Source of the DNA: Orientallactaga sibirica
Lineage: Eukaryota; Chordata; Mammalia; Rodentia; Dipodidae
Reading direction: 5' to 3'
Length of the DNA stretch: 64,000 nucleotides
NCBI GenBank assembly: GCA_036365145.1
Contig: JAEOAD010000240.1
Location: 1,178,001 to 1,242,000, forward strand
The notes below the pieces were generated by a model. That model had not been told where the DNA came from, made no database searches, and saw only the letters and a list, made by a program, of their open reading frames with translations. A program made the position numbers and the translations under genes. Shown piece by piece: positions 11,236-22,438 of the stretch (position 1 is the stretch's first letter; every line of letters starts with the position of its first letter).

Positions 11236-11800
11236 GATGCCTGTTTACCCCAAACTGATCAACAACAAACCAAAGAAATGATTCCCCCAAGTTCAGCTTG
11301 GTGAACCAATGAGTTAATTGGGGTTATTCACAGAAGCATATGGGAAGGGTTACTTGCAGGAACATGAATGAAGGTTAGTTACAGAAGCATTGGTGAGGAG
11401 TTAGTTACAGGAATACAGACACTGGAAGGCAGCTGCAACACTGAAAAGTCCCTCTCCTGCATTCATCATGACTCACAAAAGATGTATGGCTGGAATTCCT
11501 ATCCCCAGTCAATCTACCACCTCTCATATATTCATACTCCCCTCCAAGACCACATATATGTGTGGGTCAGGAGACAGTTATGGCCTCGTTACCTTTTGGG
11601 GTGGCTTCCAATCTCACCAATGCTGCATGCCCACCTCAATCCCTCTGTGTTGTGCTGCGGATCTAGAGTTCTGTTCAGCTGTGCTGGATGCCCTGCCAAG
11701 GGGGCTGAATGCCAGAGGTTCGCGGTTCTCATGGTTGGGGGATGGGAGAGTTCAGGAAGCCTGGAGTTGCTCATACAGTCCCCCTGTATCCCTTTCAATA
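11236..11800. repeat. Unclassified interspersed repeat, possibly an LTR
   Basis: Begins near 'ccaaactgatcaacaacaaacc' and interrupts L1 sequence on both sides. I recognise it as a dispersed rodent-type sequence but cannot name the family. The open frames in it (11368-11910) show no domain. Confidence 0.4.
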
Positions 11801-12157
11801 TTTCATTAGTTGATCTCAGCTGTCTTTCCTTTAGATTTCTTGACTTTGCAAGAAGGCTGATGAGGTTGGAAAATCCCCTTGTTTGGTCTCTCTGCTGCTG
11901 CTCTGCATGATTGTCAAGTGGTGCCAGGAATGCAGATCATGTGGATTGGGGGGGGGGTCATAAGCGCATCAGTGGGATTCTGGCCGTTTTCCTCCTTTCT
12001 AGTGGATCTTGGTCTCTCCTGTTTCTCCGCTGTGTCTAAGAATAACCTATACTTCTTCACTTTTCAATAGAAGAGTGTATTTTGTTGTGGTTTTGCTTAA
12101 ATCCCTTCCTAGGCTGGTTTGGCATGACTCCTATGCCACCATCTTACCTGGAAGTCT

Positions 12158-12396
12158 TTTTTTTTTTTTTAATTGGTTTATTATTTATTTATTTATTTGA
12201 GAATGGCAGACAGAGAGAGAAAGTGGCAGATAGATAGAGAGTGGGCAGGCCAGGGCCTCTAGCCACTGCAAACGAACTCCAGATGCATGTGCCACTTTGT
12301 GCATCTGGCTTACGTGGGTCCTGGAGAATCAAGCCTTGAACCAGTGTCCACAGCTTCACAGATAAGTGCTTAACCGCTAAGCCATTTCTCCAGGCT
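12158..12396 (-). repeat. tRNA-derived SINE, type A
   Basis: Minus-strand copy of the shorter family with 'cctccagccactgcaaacga', 'ctccagatgcatgtgcc' and 'gccatctctccagcc' signatures. Flanked by the direct repeat 'acctggaagtcttt', inserted exactly at the L1 5' end. Confidence 0.88.
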
Positions 12397-12434
12397 CACC
12401 TGGAAGTCTTTACTTCTTTCATGTAGTATAATGT

Positions 12435-12880
12435 AATGTCCTCAGTGTTCATCTTTATTATAGTATATGTCAGAATTTCCTTTCTTTTCATGGCTGAGTA
12501 GTATTCCATGGTATATATACCACATTGTGTTTAGTGTGTGTGTGTGTGTGTTTGTGTGTGTGTGTGGTTATAAAGGAAGGAGAGAGAGAGAAAATTGGCA
12601 CCAGGGCTTCCAGCCACTGCAATCAAACTCCAGACACATGTACCATCTTGTGCACATATGTAACCTTGTGCCTGTGTCACCTTGTGCGTCTGGCTTATGT
12701 GGGATCTGGAGAGTTGAACATGGGTCCTTGGGCTTCACAGGCAAGTGCCTTAACTGCTAAGCCATCTCTCCAGCCCAAGTTTATCTTTTTATCTGTCAGT
12801 GGACAGATAAGAAACCTTTTGGAGAATGCTGTGATGAATATGGTTGAGCTACGTTATGAAAATAAACATTTGATTCATTA
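12435..12880 (-). mobile_element. Old L1 3' region fragment
   Basis: 'catggctgagtagtattcca' followed by 'tatataccacatt' is a conserved stretch near the 3' end of old mammalian L1, here antisense. It is split by a TG microsatellite and a type A SINE at 12535-12777. Similar old-L1-like sequence may run on to about 13560. Confidence 0.6.
12535..12777 (-). repeat. (TG)n followed by tRNA-derived SINE, type A
   Basis: A TG tract at 12535-12567 lies at the tail of a minus-strand type A SINE that ends at 'gccatctctccagccc'. Confidence 0.8.
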
Positions 12881-13310
12881 ATTAGATTTATTTGTTTCAG
12901 TTTATACTCAATGTTAGGACTTGCTTTTGTTTTTCTTTTTAAGAACATGTAAAATATTCACATGATTCAAAAGGTAAAAGCACATAGACCCAAACACTCA
13001 CTTTAAGGGACCATGTTTATGCACTTTGGGGCTATACTCTTTCCCCCATATATTAACCAAGTATGTTCATATATAATTCTTATTTCTCTTTCTCTTAGAC
13101 AAAACTAGCATCCCAAATATATGTGTATATATGCATATTGTGTGTGTATAAATACATATGTGTTTGTGTGTGTGATATCCTATTACTTGCTATTTTCTCT
13201 TTAATAATACTTTCTGAAAATAATTTTCTGGTAATCTAGTGATCAGTCTCTTGTTTATAAAGGTTGTGTGGTATTCTTTTATACTGCTGTACTGGGTCAT
13301 ATCTAATCTT

Positions 13311-13480
13311 TTGGGGAGAAGGCTCAGCAGTTAAAGGTGCTTGCAAAGCTTAATAGCCCAGGTTCAATCCCTTAATACCCACATAAAGCCAGACTCACAA
13401 AGTGGCACATGTATTTGCCTGACATGCCCATGCGTACTTACTCTTTCTCCTCACAAATGAATAAATGATATTTAAAAAAA
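13311..13480 (+). repeat. Diverged tRNA-derived SINE, type A-like
   Basis: Plus-strand head 'gagaaggctcagcagttaaa', middle 'ttcaatcccttaatacccac' and 'ataaagccagactcacaaag', then an A-rich tail. More diverged than the other copies. Confidence 0.65.
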
Positions 13481-13564
13481 TCATAGTAAATGTTACATGT
13501 ACTTTTTGTATCTTCAGGATATATCTAGAAGTGGGATTACTGATTACTGGTTTAAAGAATAAAT

Positions 13565-13670
13565 GCACATATTTCTTTAGGCTTTGTTATTTTTAGTGCT
13601 CAAGACTGAACCCAGAGCCTTGTATTCAGGGCAGGTTCTCTACCACTGAGATCCACACCATAACCCCTAT
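13565..13670 (-). repeat. ID/B4-like SINE fragment
   Basis: 'gctcaagactgaacccagag' through 'ctctaccactgagatccaca' resembles the antisense of rodent ID/B4 elements. The rest of 13496-14100 shows nothing I can identify. Confidence 0.45.
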
Positions 13671-14107
13671 ATAGGCTTGACTAAATTTTCCTTCTCAGGG
13701 GAAGTTTTGTTAAAGCCTACCAGCAATATATGAAAATATTTGTTTCTTAGAGATGGAATGATTGTTTATTACATCCAATGCAAAGTCTGAGAGAGCTGAA
13801 GACCACCTGAATATATATATGATTAAGCATGTGAAAAACATACTTGTAAATAAATCTCTATTCACTTTTCATATCATTTTCTAGGTCAAGAGTCATGATA
13901 TTTTTAAATTTGTTACATGAAACTAAATTGTTGCTAAAATGGGACCAATTTATGCTCTCACCTGCAGTTCTTCCTATGCCCTTAGAGGGTCAAGATTGTG
14001 GCTCAGTGGTTAATAGAGTCCCTACTGAGCATGCAACAGAAAAAAAGAAAAGTAATTTATTTGGTATATCTTCAGGAACAATATGTTTTATATTTTTTAA
14101 AAAGAGT

Positions 14108-14364
14108 CCTTTAAAATATTTTTATTTATTTATTTACAGTGAGAGAGAAAGAGAAGAAAAGGGAGAGAGACAGAAGACAGAGAAGAGAGAGTAATGAGAG
14201 TGAGAGAGTATGGGCATGTCAGAGCCTTTTGCCAGTGCAAATGCACTCCAGACATATGCACCATTTTGTGCATCTGGCTTTACATGGGTACCAGAGAATT
14301 GAACCCAGGCCATAAGGCTTTGCAAGCAAGTGCCTTTGACCACTGATTCATCCCTCCAGCCCCC
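14108..14364 (-). repeat. tRNA-derived SINE, type A
   Basis: Minus-strand copy with GA-rich tail region, 'ccagtgcaaatgcactccag' and end 'tccctccagcccc'; lies about 240 bp upstream of the NEPN last exon. Confidence 0.8.
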
Positions 14365-14607
14365 CATTTTATGTTTTAAATTCAAATTATTTTTTAACTT
14401 GTTAAGATCCATGAGAAATAAAGATTGACAGGATAAGACATATTTTGGCCTATGATGAGTCCTATGAACATAATGAACATATAGTTTGTTTCCTACTGTA
14501 GGGCCTAGAACTGCTTAAGGAAGGCAGATGCTGATGCCTTTGTTCTCTGGGTGATTGTGGAATTATGGGCGTGGCCTCTTCTTTCATGCTTTTTCTCTAC
14601 TTTGTAG

Positions 14608-15055
14608 GCTCCCCAAGACCTTAGCCAGGCTGGACCTAAAGGGCAATGCCATCCAGGACATTGCTGAAAGGGAGCTCAAGGACCTCACACAGCTCCAGGT
14701 CCTGAACCTGAGAAACAACAGGATCTCCACCTTAGACTTCAGGGCATTGGAGGGTCTGTCTCGCCTCAGGCACCTCTACCTGGATGGAAATCCCTGGAAC
14801 TGTACCTGCAGTCTCCTAAGATCCCGGGAGGTCCTGAAGGCCAAGGGCATAGATGTGAAGGGAGGACAGTGTGCAGCCCCAGCTGAACAACAAGGAGAGA
14901 GCTGGATGTCTTCCAAGAAGATCATGAGGCAATGCGAACATCACTTATACCAGGCTGAGAAAAACAAAGACACCAGGAAGAAATCAAGACTGGAAGATTT
15001 CTCTAACACCAGCATAAGCATGGATGATGATGATTATGACTATGAAATTTATTAA
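14608..15055 (+). CDS. NEPN: Nephrocan-like protein, terminal coding exon (partial gene)
   Basis: Secreted small leucine-rich-repeat protein; mouse nephrocan has been described as modulating TGF-beta signalling. The exon follows a clear acceptor (pyrimidine tract then tttgtag at 14601-14607) and enters in a split codon. It encodes about 148 residues to a TAA at 15053-15055. Three leucine-rich-repeat starts are visible (LDLKGNAI, LQVLNLRNNRI, LRHLYLDGNPWNCTC), then a C-terminal cysteine-capped flank with Cys in NCTC, GGQC and MRQC, a Lys-rich stretch, and an acidic tail with interleaved tyrosines (DDDDYDYEIY). Upstream exons with the signal peptide and remaining repeats are not in the window. 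Synteny with NUS1 downstream supports the call. I am fairly sure of the family and orthology. Confidence 0.8.
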
Positions 15056-15530
15056 GGATGAACTTTGCTTATACTTTAGAGAGTGAGTTTTTTGAGAGAG
15101 ACAAAGAGAGAGAGAGAGAATGGGTGCACCAGCGGCCTCTCAGCTGCTGTGAATGAACTCCAGACATGTCTGCCCCCTGGTGGGCAAGTGTAGCATTGCA
15201 TCCTTGTGTCTGGCTAAACGTGGGACCTGGAGAATTGAACCGGCATTCTTAGGCTTGGCAGGCAGGTGCCTTAACTGCCAAGCCATCTCTCCAATCTGAG
15301 TGATTTTTTAATATTCAATCTCTTAAACAGACACATAGTATAATTTAGACATGTAAGGCTCTTTTGTGTTTTCTGTTTGTGTTATTTTAGAGGAGGAAAT
15401 GGGGGTTATAATTAATTGAAATGGGGAAAAAGTAGTAGAAAGGAGCTATTGTAAGATGTTTTCCATTTAAAAAATGTTTTATTCTGAAACCTAGGTGAAT
15501 AATGTGAATAAATTTACCATACAGCCAACT
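15056..15530 (+). other. NEPN: Probable NEPN 3' UTR with AATAAA signal
   Basis: Non-coding sequence after the stop includes a type B SINE (15081-15300) and a candidate polyadenylation signal AATAAA at 15507-15512. Transcript evidence is needed to confirm the end. Confidence 0.5.
15081..15300 (-). repeat. tRNA-derived SINE, type B
   Basis: Minus-strand copy: GA-rich tail, 'ggcctctcagctgctgtgaa', 'gtctggctaaacgtgggacc', end 'agccatctctccaatc'. A 'gagtgattttt' type duplication flanks it. Confidence 0.85.
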
Positions 15531-15724
15531 TCCCCAAGTAAGTATGTCATTTTACAAACTCACAATTGGCTTTTGCATATGAAGCTGATGCATACATATA
15601 ATGCATACATATAAGCTTTTGCCCCTAGCAAGAAAAACAGCCTGACTTAAACTCAAAAGAACACATGGAATGGTTTGTTCAGGGTCAAAGGAAAAACTGA
15701 AGAGCCTGGCAAGAACAGTGTGTT

Positions 15725-16505
15725 AGTTTCCTCACATTGTGACAAAACACCCGAGGGAGAGACAACTTATGAGGAGAAAAGGTTTCTTTGTGATTTCTGA
15801 GGTTTCAGTCCATGGTTGCTTGGCCCTGTTGCTTACTGGGAGTGTCAGTCACCTTCTTGTTGCTGGCACAAAGCACCCACCCCAAAGCAGTTGTGGAGAA
15901 CAGGGTTTATTTTGGCTTATAGACTCAAAAGGAAGCTCCATGATGGCAGGGAAAATAATGGTGGATATCATCTCCTGGCCAACATCAGGTATTCAACAGT
16001 AGCAGGAGAGTGTGCCCAACACTGGCAAGTGGAAGCTGTCTGTAACACTCATTAGCCTGCTCCCAGCAACACATCTCCTCCAAAAGGCTCCAATTCCCAG
16101 ACTGCAACCAGTTGGGAACCAATCGTTCAAAACACATGAGCTTTTGGTGGACCCTTGAATCAAACCACCACAAGGTCTGAGGAAAATCAGTGCTACTTTT
16201 TCCTGCCACCCTGAGTTTGCTTCTTGCTGGTGAATCCATTTACCCTTATGCTGCTTTCTTTTGCTTACATTGGAACCCAGCTTCTTTGGCTTTCTAATGT
16301 GTACTGACAACCAGCAGCTCTCAAAGAATTCCAGGTTTTTAGGGGAACATTGGGACTATTGAGGCATCTAGCTTCATGGACTAAGCAGACAGCCATTGTT
16401 GGACTACCCAGTCCATGTTGTGTAAACCAATCTAATAAATCTTCTGTATACTATATATTCCTTCTATTGTTTCTGTTTCTCTAGGGAACCCTGACTAATA
16501 TACCA
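15725..16505. repeat. Nested MaLR-like LTRs, 3' flank of NEPN
   Basis: Three blocks: an antisense LTR-like start 'ttagtttcctcacattgtga', an antisense LTR of the same family as 18735-19086 (about 15835-16170, ending 'aaaccaccaca'), and a sense LTR end 'ttctctagggaaccctgact' at about 16480-16495. The last is typical of mammalian MaLR LTRs. Exact borders are uncertain. Confidence 0.6.
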
Positions 16506-16863
16506 CATATAAAATCTCAGTGTGCTTGTGCATGCTTATAATCCTTGTGCTGGGGAGACAGAAACAGGCAGATCCCAGAGGCTTGCTGGCTAACCGGTCT
16601 ATCCTGGTTGTTGACTTCCAGATCAGTGAGAGGCCCCGTCTTAAATATATTGCTGGTATTTTGTTTCAAGTCATTATTTTTCTTTTAGGTTATGATGTCT
16701 TTTCCTTATTGAAAATTTCAATGTATCAGTATTCTTTATTGTTTAGAAGTTATCTATATAATGCATAATGATTATTCAGTTGACCTAATTTATTTCCAGG
16801 TAAAAATTTTAGAAATTCTATTGAAGATGTCAGTGGGAATCGTGTTAACATTGACCTAAAAAG

Positions 16864-17150
16864 TTTGCCAAAGGAGCTGGAAATATGGCTCAGCACTTAA
16901 AGGTGTTTGCTCTGCATGCCTGCCAACTTGAGTTCAATCCGTACTACCCACATAAAGCTGGACACAGAGTTCTGCATCTTCTATAATCCCAATATGCCTA
17001 TGATAATGGAAGAGAAGCCAGGCAAGTCTTGAAGCTCATGGGCCTGCCAGACTAGCTTTTCCATTGGCAAAACAAGAGAGATCCTGGCACAAAGAAGGTA
17101 GAGAGAAAGAAAGACTTAATACCTAAGAAAGCTATTTTTTTCTTAAAGAG
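16864..17150 (+). repeat. Diverged tRNA-headed SINE
   Basis: Head 'ggagctggaaatatggctca' and 'ttgagttcaatccgtactac' with a longer body than type A. Sequence 16510-16860 shows nothing recognisable. Confidence 0.6.
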
Positions 17151-17154
17151 CTAC

Positions 17155-17272
17155 AACACCTGGGTGTGCTGGTGCATACCTATAAGCCCAGCACCTGGGG
17201 GCCTGGAGCAGGAAGATCATGAGTTTGAAGCCAGTCTGAGCTACATAGTAAGACCCTATCTCAAAAATTAAA
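17155..17272 (+). repeat. B1-like SINE
   Basis: Plus-strand 7SL-type element: 'tgctggtgcatacctataag', 'gagttt.gaagccagtctgag', ends in A-rich sequence. Diverged. Confidence 0.75.
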
Positions 17273-17276
17273 CAAA

Positions 17277-17430
17277 GCTGGATATGGTGGCACATGCCTT
17301 TAATCCCAGCACTCAGGAGGCAGAGGTCAGAGGATAGCCATGAGACTACATAGTGAGTTCCAGGTCAGCCTGGCTAGAAAGTGAGACTCTACCTCAAAAA
17401 ACCAAACCAACAAACAAACAAACAAACAAG
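17277..17430 (+). repeat. B1-like SINE
   Basis: 'ggtggcacatgcctttaatc' head, 'gttccaggtcagcctggcta' and a CAAA-type tail to 17430. Confidence 0.9.
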
Positions 17431-17589
17431 TAAAACATAGTTCAGTTTCTTATTCTCTGTGTATTCCAGTTCCAGTGTATGACATCTGACCCTATTTTAC
17501 CAGAACCTATATATTAAAGTTTTATCAGAGCCAAGCCAATCTAGAGGAAAGGAAATACACAATCCCAGTTCTCACTTAATTTGTGTATG

Positions 17590-17905
17590 TGCATGTTCAT
17601 GTGTGTGCAGGTTAAAGTATGTTTAGGTCTGGGTGCACACATGTCAACCTGAGTGTCATTGCACAGGTGATCCTTATTTTGAAACAGGGTTTCTTCACTA
17701 GCCCGAAACCCACCAATTGGGTTAGATTGTTTGGCTAATAAGTCTTAAGGATCTAGCAGACTCCACTTCCCCAGTGCTAGGATCACAAGTGTTTGCCACC
17801 ATGCTGAACTTTATTTTCTTTAAACATGGTCTCTGGGGATTAAACTCGGGTTCTCAGTTTGGTAAGGCAAATACTTTATTGACTAAGCTATCTTCCCAGC
17901 CTCCT
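17590..17905 (-). repeat. B4-like composite SINE
   Basis: Combines an antisense B1-like half ('ccccagtgctaggatcacaa') with an antisense tRNA/ID-like half ('gactaagctatcttcccagc'). 17906-18185 has no recognisable feature. Confidence 0.5.
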
Positions 17906-18187
17906 CATGCACATTCTTCTAGCTCATAAATTCTACTTTTATGAAGGTATCCTGACCAACTTTACAAAAATGAAAACTACATATCTTAAAAGAATCTAAA
18001 GGAGGAAAATCATGCTGCCTACAGAGAAGCAAAGTTAAAAATTCTACCCAGGTTCCTCTCAGAACCCATGAAATGATGATAGACCCCAACAATCTCAAAT
18101 TCTGTTCTCCACAATATAATCCTTAGTAGATGGAAGTAAGAGGATCCCTTCAGTCTAGGAGTTCAAGATCATCCTGGGAAGCATTAT

Positions 18188-18385
18188 GGGTTGGAGAGAT
18201 GGATTAGTGGTTAAGGCACTTGCCTGCAAAGCCTAAGGAGCCAGTACCCATGTAAGGTAGATGCACAAGGTGGCACATGCATCTGGAATTTGTTTGCATT
18301 GGTTACAGGCCCTCTTGCACCCATTCTCTCTATATATCTGCCTCTCTCTCTCTTTCTCAAACAAAATATTTTTAAAAAGAAAACC
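18188..18385 (+). repeat. tRNA-derived SINE, type A
   Basis: Plus strand: 'ggttggagagatggattagt' head, 'acttgcctgcaaagcctaag', then the CT-rich stretch and A-rich tail. A short internal deletion removes part of the B-box side. Confidence 0.85.
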
Positions 18386-18734
18386 AAAACCAAACTATAT
18401 CTCGTCTACAAGAAACTCACTTTAAATATAAGGATATGTATAGATTAAAGGGATAGAGAATTATATATCATGTCAATACCAATCAAAAGAAAGTAGGAAT
18501 AGGTATATTAATTTCAAACAAATTAGACTTCTGGAAAAGATAGTTCACAGATATACAAGGCATTACATAATGATAAAGTTTATACTTTGAGAGAATATAA
18601 AAATCCTTAATATGTATGTACCTAACAATAGTGTCAAAATACAAGAGACAAATTTTTATAGAAATGCAAGAGAAAAAGAAGAAGTTGCTGTTCTAGCTGG
18701 AGACTTTAGCAGCCATTTAAACTGAAATGGATGG
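18386..18734 (+). pseudogene. Ancient L1 ORF2 fragment, endonuclease part 1
   Basis: Translates in pieces to the old-mammalian-L1 endonuclease (an LQETHFKY-like start, then NQKKVGIGILIS-like) and reaches 'ctggagactttagcagccat'. The rest of the gene continues in separated blocks at 19480, 22440 and 24395. Confidence 0.7.
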
Positions 18735-19086
18735 TGTTGCAGTCAGGTTCACATTGCTGACAGAAATCACCCAACCAAGAGTAGCTTGCAGGGCAAAAAA
18801 GGGTTTATTTTGGCTTATAGACTCAAGAGGAAGCTCCATGATGGCAGGAGAAAATATGATGGCATGAGCAGAGGGTAGACATCACCTCCTTGCCAACATT
18901 GAGTGGACAACAGCAACAGGATAGTGTGCCAAACACTGGCAAGGGGAGACTAGTTATAACACCCATAAGCCCTCCCTCAACAGTACATTATCACTAGGAG
19001 GTGTTAATTCCCAAATCTCCACCAGCTGGGAATGTAGCATTTAGAACACCCAAGTTTATGGAGGACACCTGAATCAAACCACCACA
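18735..19086 (-). repeat. Solo MaLR-like LTR, antisense
   Basis: 352 bp, TG...CA, flanked by a perfect 5-bp duplication 'gatgg' (18730-18734 and 19087-19091). Antisense relative to 22088-22438, with which it shares length and sequence. Five-base duplications fit ERVL/MaLR integration. Confidence 0.88.
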
Positions 19087-19091
19087 GATGG

Positions 19092-19480
19092 TTTCTGAAG
19101 ATAGAAATTTTGTGAGAATTTTTTTGTTTATCATTATTATTAACAACATATTTCATATGGATACATCATGTGTTGGTACCCTCTGTTCCCTCATCCGTGC
19201 CCCCATTCCCATTGGGATGATCCTCAGTGGGGTTGTAGGCATTCCTTATGGGGTTGTTGTTTATGCATTGTGGGAGCATCAGTCAGTTATTTTGGGGAGT
19301 AGGGAATGCCTCTCAGCATGATGTCTCAACCTGTGGCTCTTACAATCTTTCTGTCCCCTCTTCTACAAAATTCCCTGAGCCATGGTGGGTGAGTTTTAAG
19401 TCTACTTCAGTGATGAGCTCTTAGGAGTCTCTGGATCTCTGCTTTGGTAGGTGTTGAGTATCCTCAGGGTCTAGTGAGAA
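19092..19480 (-). mobile_element. Lx-like L1 3' UTR fragment
   Basis: 'tgttggtaccctctgttccc' and 'gggttgttgtttatgcattgtg' align with 22950-23090. Antisense orientation. It sits between two parts of the ancient L1. Confidence 0.65.
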
Positions 19481-19765
19481 CATTATTAAAGCCAAGATTG
19501 CATCAAGAACTGGATATAATTGATATCTATGGACTATTTTATGAAACAATAGCAGAGTACACACACCTCTCAAGTTCTCATGGAAAATTCACCATGATAG
19601 ACCACATTATTAGCCATAAAGCATATATTAATGTATATCAAAGGACAGAAAAAACTCTCAAGCAACAGTGGGATTAAGCTATAAACCAAGAACAGAAAAA
19701 TAGGAAAATCCCAGGAGACTTGGAGAGTAAGCAGCATATTTATCAAAGAATAAATATAAAGAGAA
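19480..19765 (+). pseudogene. Ancient L1 ORF2 fragment, endonuclease part 2
   Basis: A 77-codon frame includes LDIIDIYGLFYET, YTHLSSSHGKFTMIDHIISH and KAYINVYQRTE: the end of the L1 endonuclease. Continues the frame begun at 18386. Confidence 0.8.
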
Positions 19766-19845
19766 AAATGTTTTATATTAAATAAAAATAAAGGTATTTA
19801 TCAAAATGTTTTGGCACACCAAAAATGGTGCATAGTTGAAAAAAA

Positions 19846-19990
19846 TTTTTTGAGGTAGGGTCTCATTCTAGCCCAGGCTGACCTGGAACTCTCACTGTAG
19901 TTCCAGGCTAGCATCAAACTCAAAGCCATCCTCCTAAATCTGTCTCCCCTGAGTTCAGGGATTAAAGGTATGTGACACCACTCCTGACCA
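19846..19990 (-). repeat. B1-like SINE
   Basis: 'gaggtagggtctcattctag' through 'gggattaaaggtatgtgaca'; diverged minus-strand B1. Confidence 0.85.
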
Positions 19991-20179
19991 TACTTGAAAT
20001 TTTTATCCTTTAATGCATAAGAGTAAAAAAGAAAGACTCAAATTAATAGTCTATGATTCCACCTAAGCAACTAGAACAAGAAAAGTAAACACAATCCAAA
20101 GTAAGTATAAGACAAGAAATAAGATACTATAGTAGAAGACAAACACAAGAAATTAATACAAAATCTTCACAAAAAGAAG

Positions 20180-20349
20180 ATCTGAGCACTGGGACATGGC
20201 CTAGTAGGTAAACACACTTGCTTGCAAAGCCTGCTAGCCCTAGATTCAATTCCCCATTCACCCAATAAAACTAGATGAGTGTTCATCTGCAGCAGCAAGA
20301 GATCCTGGTGCACACTAGCGTGTGCACATGCACAAGCACACGCACACGC

Positions 20350-20383
<34 letters not shown>

Positions 20384-20385
20384 CA
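20180..20385 (+). repeat. tRNA-headed SINE with (CA)n tail
   Basis: 'cttgcttgcaaagcctgcta' and 'gattcaattccccattcacc' identify a diverged tRNA SINE, followed by a CA repeat at about 20340-20385. Confidence 0.7.
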
Positions 20386-20499
20386 AAAACAGACATGCAA
20401 ATAAATAAAAATTTAAACTGGTTGTCCACATAAAACAAAAAACAGACATGCAACACCTCCTAAATAAAAATTTAAAGCCAGCTGCCAGTGTTTTCTGGT

Positions 20500-22438
20500 T
20501 GGTTTCCATTGCAGACAGTGTCCACTGATAAACTTCAAGTGTTCTGAACAGATCCAGGGAAGTTCCCAGCCTGATGGCAATTTGGGAATTAACCAGCCAC
20601 CACAGCACACAGGCAAGAGTAATTGTCACACAGCAGGGGAACTCCTGCTAGGCATATCTTTACAATGGAATTATAGCCTTAAGAGCTTCCTCTTGCCAGA
20701 TACAAACTATAACTAGTAAAACACTCTGGGGGTTGCTATTGTCCATCCACCTTATGTTGACTAGAGGGTGATGTCCACTGTCTGCTTATGCCATCGTTTT
20801 CCCTGCCATCATGGAGCTTCCCCCTAAGCCTGTAAGCCAAAATAAACCTCTTTTTTCCCACAAGCTGCTTTTAGTCGGGTGATTTCTGCCAGCAATGCGA
20901 ACCTGACTGCAACAGTAAAGTGGTACCGAGGAGTGGGATTGCTGCTAGACACCTGACTGTGTGGCTTTGGCCTTTTGAAGCTGATTTTCAAGAGGAATGT
21001 GGAAGGATTTGAAACCTTGGCCTAAGAGACACCTTGCAGTGCTGTAAGTACAGCTTGATGGACTATTCTGGTCAGAGCTGAAAGACCTGAATGCAGTAAG
21101 AACTATGGACTGTGAGGTTTGGCTTATGAGGGTGAGAAAGAGCTTTACTTGGACTGGGCTAGCAGTTTGTGTGAGAAATTTGCTGTTATGCCAGTGTCCT
21201 GAGAAGTTGTGCAGGGTTGCTTTGCGTAGAAATGAACTGGTGTGAGCAGAGGGATATGGCACAGTAAAAATGAAATCTTTGGGTGAACTCAACCCATTCA
21301 GCTGCAGTTGAGAGATTACAACCTTTGAGATTGGGCCAGCTGACCTGCACTGGGGTAATGCAGACTCTTTTGAAGGGGCCTGAATGCTGAAGGAGTGTCC
21401 TGTTCTTCAAAGTCTGATTTATTCCCCCCTGGATTAACAAATTGGCACCCTACCTGGTATTATGGAGTATAACAAATGCAGGAAAGAGAGGGTCATTGAG
21501 TTTTTAATGCGGTCTTGTGTTTTGGAAATGGCCATGGGAAGTGTGAAGCAGGTTTGCTGGATGCCTGCATGGAGATCCCATGGGGCCATGAGGATGGACC
21601 GTGGGTTGCAGTGGAGAGCCAGTGGAGATGCCGGGACTATGAGATGTCTGCCAAGGAGAGCTGCCGGCCCTGGATGAAGTTTTCCAGGACTGTGAGTAGC
21701 CTAGCTGGAGGGGCAGAAGTGGAATTCCAGAGACTTGTTGCTGGTTAGAATTATCGGACTTGGAGATTTGTCACTGACTAGAATTGTTGGACTTGTAATT
21801 ACAGAGTTTGATGTTTGCCCTGGTCGTTTTAAATCTTGTGTTGGTTGAATATTTATTTGCTTTGCCCAATGCCATCCTTTGCAGTGTGAATGTTTATTCT
21901 GTGCCATTATGGGGTTTTTTGGGGGGGATTATTTTTGGTATTATGGCTCAGTTAAAAGACCTTGGAGTATGGGGATTGTATGAACATCATTGGAATTGAT
22001 AAAAACTATGGGGACTTTTAAATTTGCATGAATGCATTACATTTTACATCATGTATGGTTATCAGTTTATGGGGGCCAGGGGCGGAATGTGGTGGTTTGA
22101 TTCAGGTGTCCCCCATAAACTTCAAGTGTTCTGAATGCTAGGTTCCCAGCTGATGGCAATTTGGGAATTAACACCTCCTGGAGGCAGAGTATTGTTGGGG
22201 GCGGGCTTATGGGTATTATAGCCAGCTTCCCCTTGCCAGTGTTTGGCACACTCTCTGGTTGCTGTTGTCCACCTTATGTTGACTAGAGGGTGATGTCCAC
22301 CCTCTGCTTATGCCATCGTTTTCCCTGCCATCATGGAGCTTCCCCCTCAAGCCTGTAAGCCAAAATAAACCTCTTTTTTTCCCACAAGCTGCTTTTAGTC
22401 GGGCGATTTCTGCCAGCAATGCGAACCTGACTGCAACA
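20500..22438 (+). mobile_element. ERVL/MaLR-like element with two LTRs
   Basis: A diverged 5' LTR (about 20500-20912), a non-coding interior (20913-22087) and a 3' LTR (22088-22438, TG...CA, 351 bp). The LTRs share 'tgccatcatggagcttcccc', 'aagccaaaataaacctcttt' and the end 'gcgaacctgactgcaaca'. A purine-rich tract (about 22073-22087) precedes the 3' LTR. No gag or pol domain is recognisable, as expected of non-autonomous MaLRs. A second copy lies at 45311-46713. Confidence 0.8.

Larger units (their letters stand above)
3316..12157 (-). mobile_element. Near-full-length decayed L1, interrupted by nested insertions
   Basis: Minus-strand order is: 5' UTR (12157-11800, continuing 9749-9070), ORF1 (9068-7744), ORF2 (7710-3583) and 3' UTR (3582-3316), which is then broken by the provirus. 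The 5' UTR split is filled by another L1 3' end (about 9750-11235) and a further repeat (11236-11800). Alignment with the second L1 at 44160-45020 shows both halves: the 'catggaaggagagattagcac' stretch near 9708 and the 'gccaccatcttacctgg' end near 12140. Many stops and frameshifts make it inactive. Confidence 0.85.

Noticed and set aside
11368..11910. 180-codon plus-strand open frame
   Set aside because: Lies in an interspersed repeat and L1 5' UTR; no domain or splice context.
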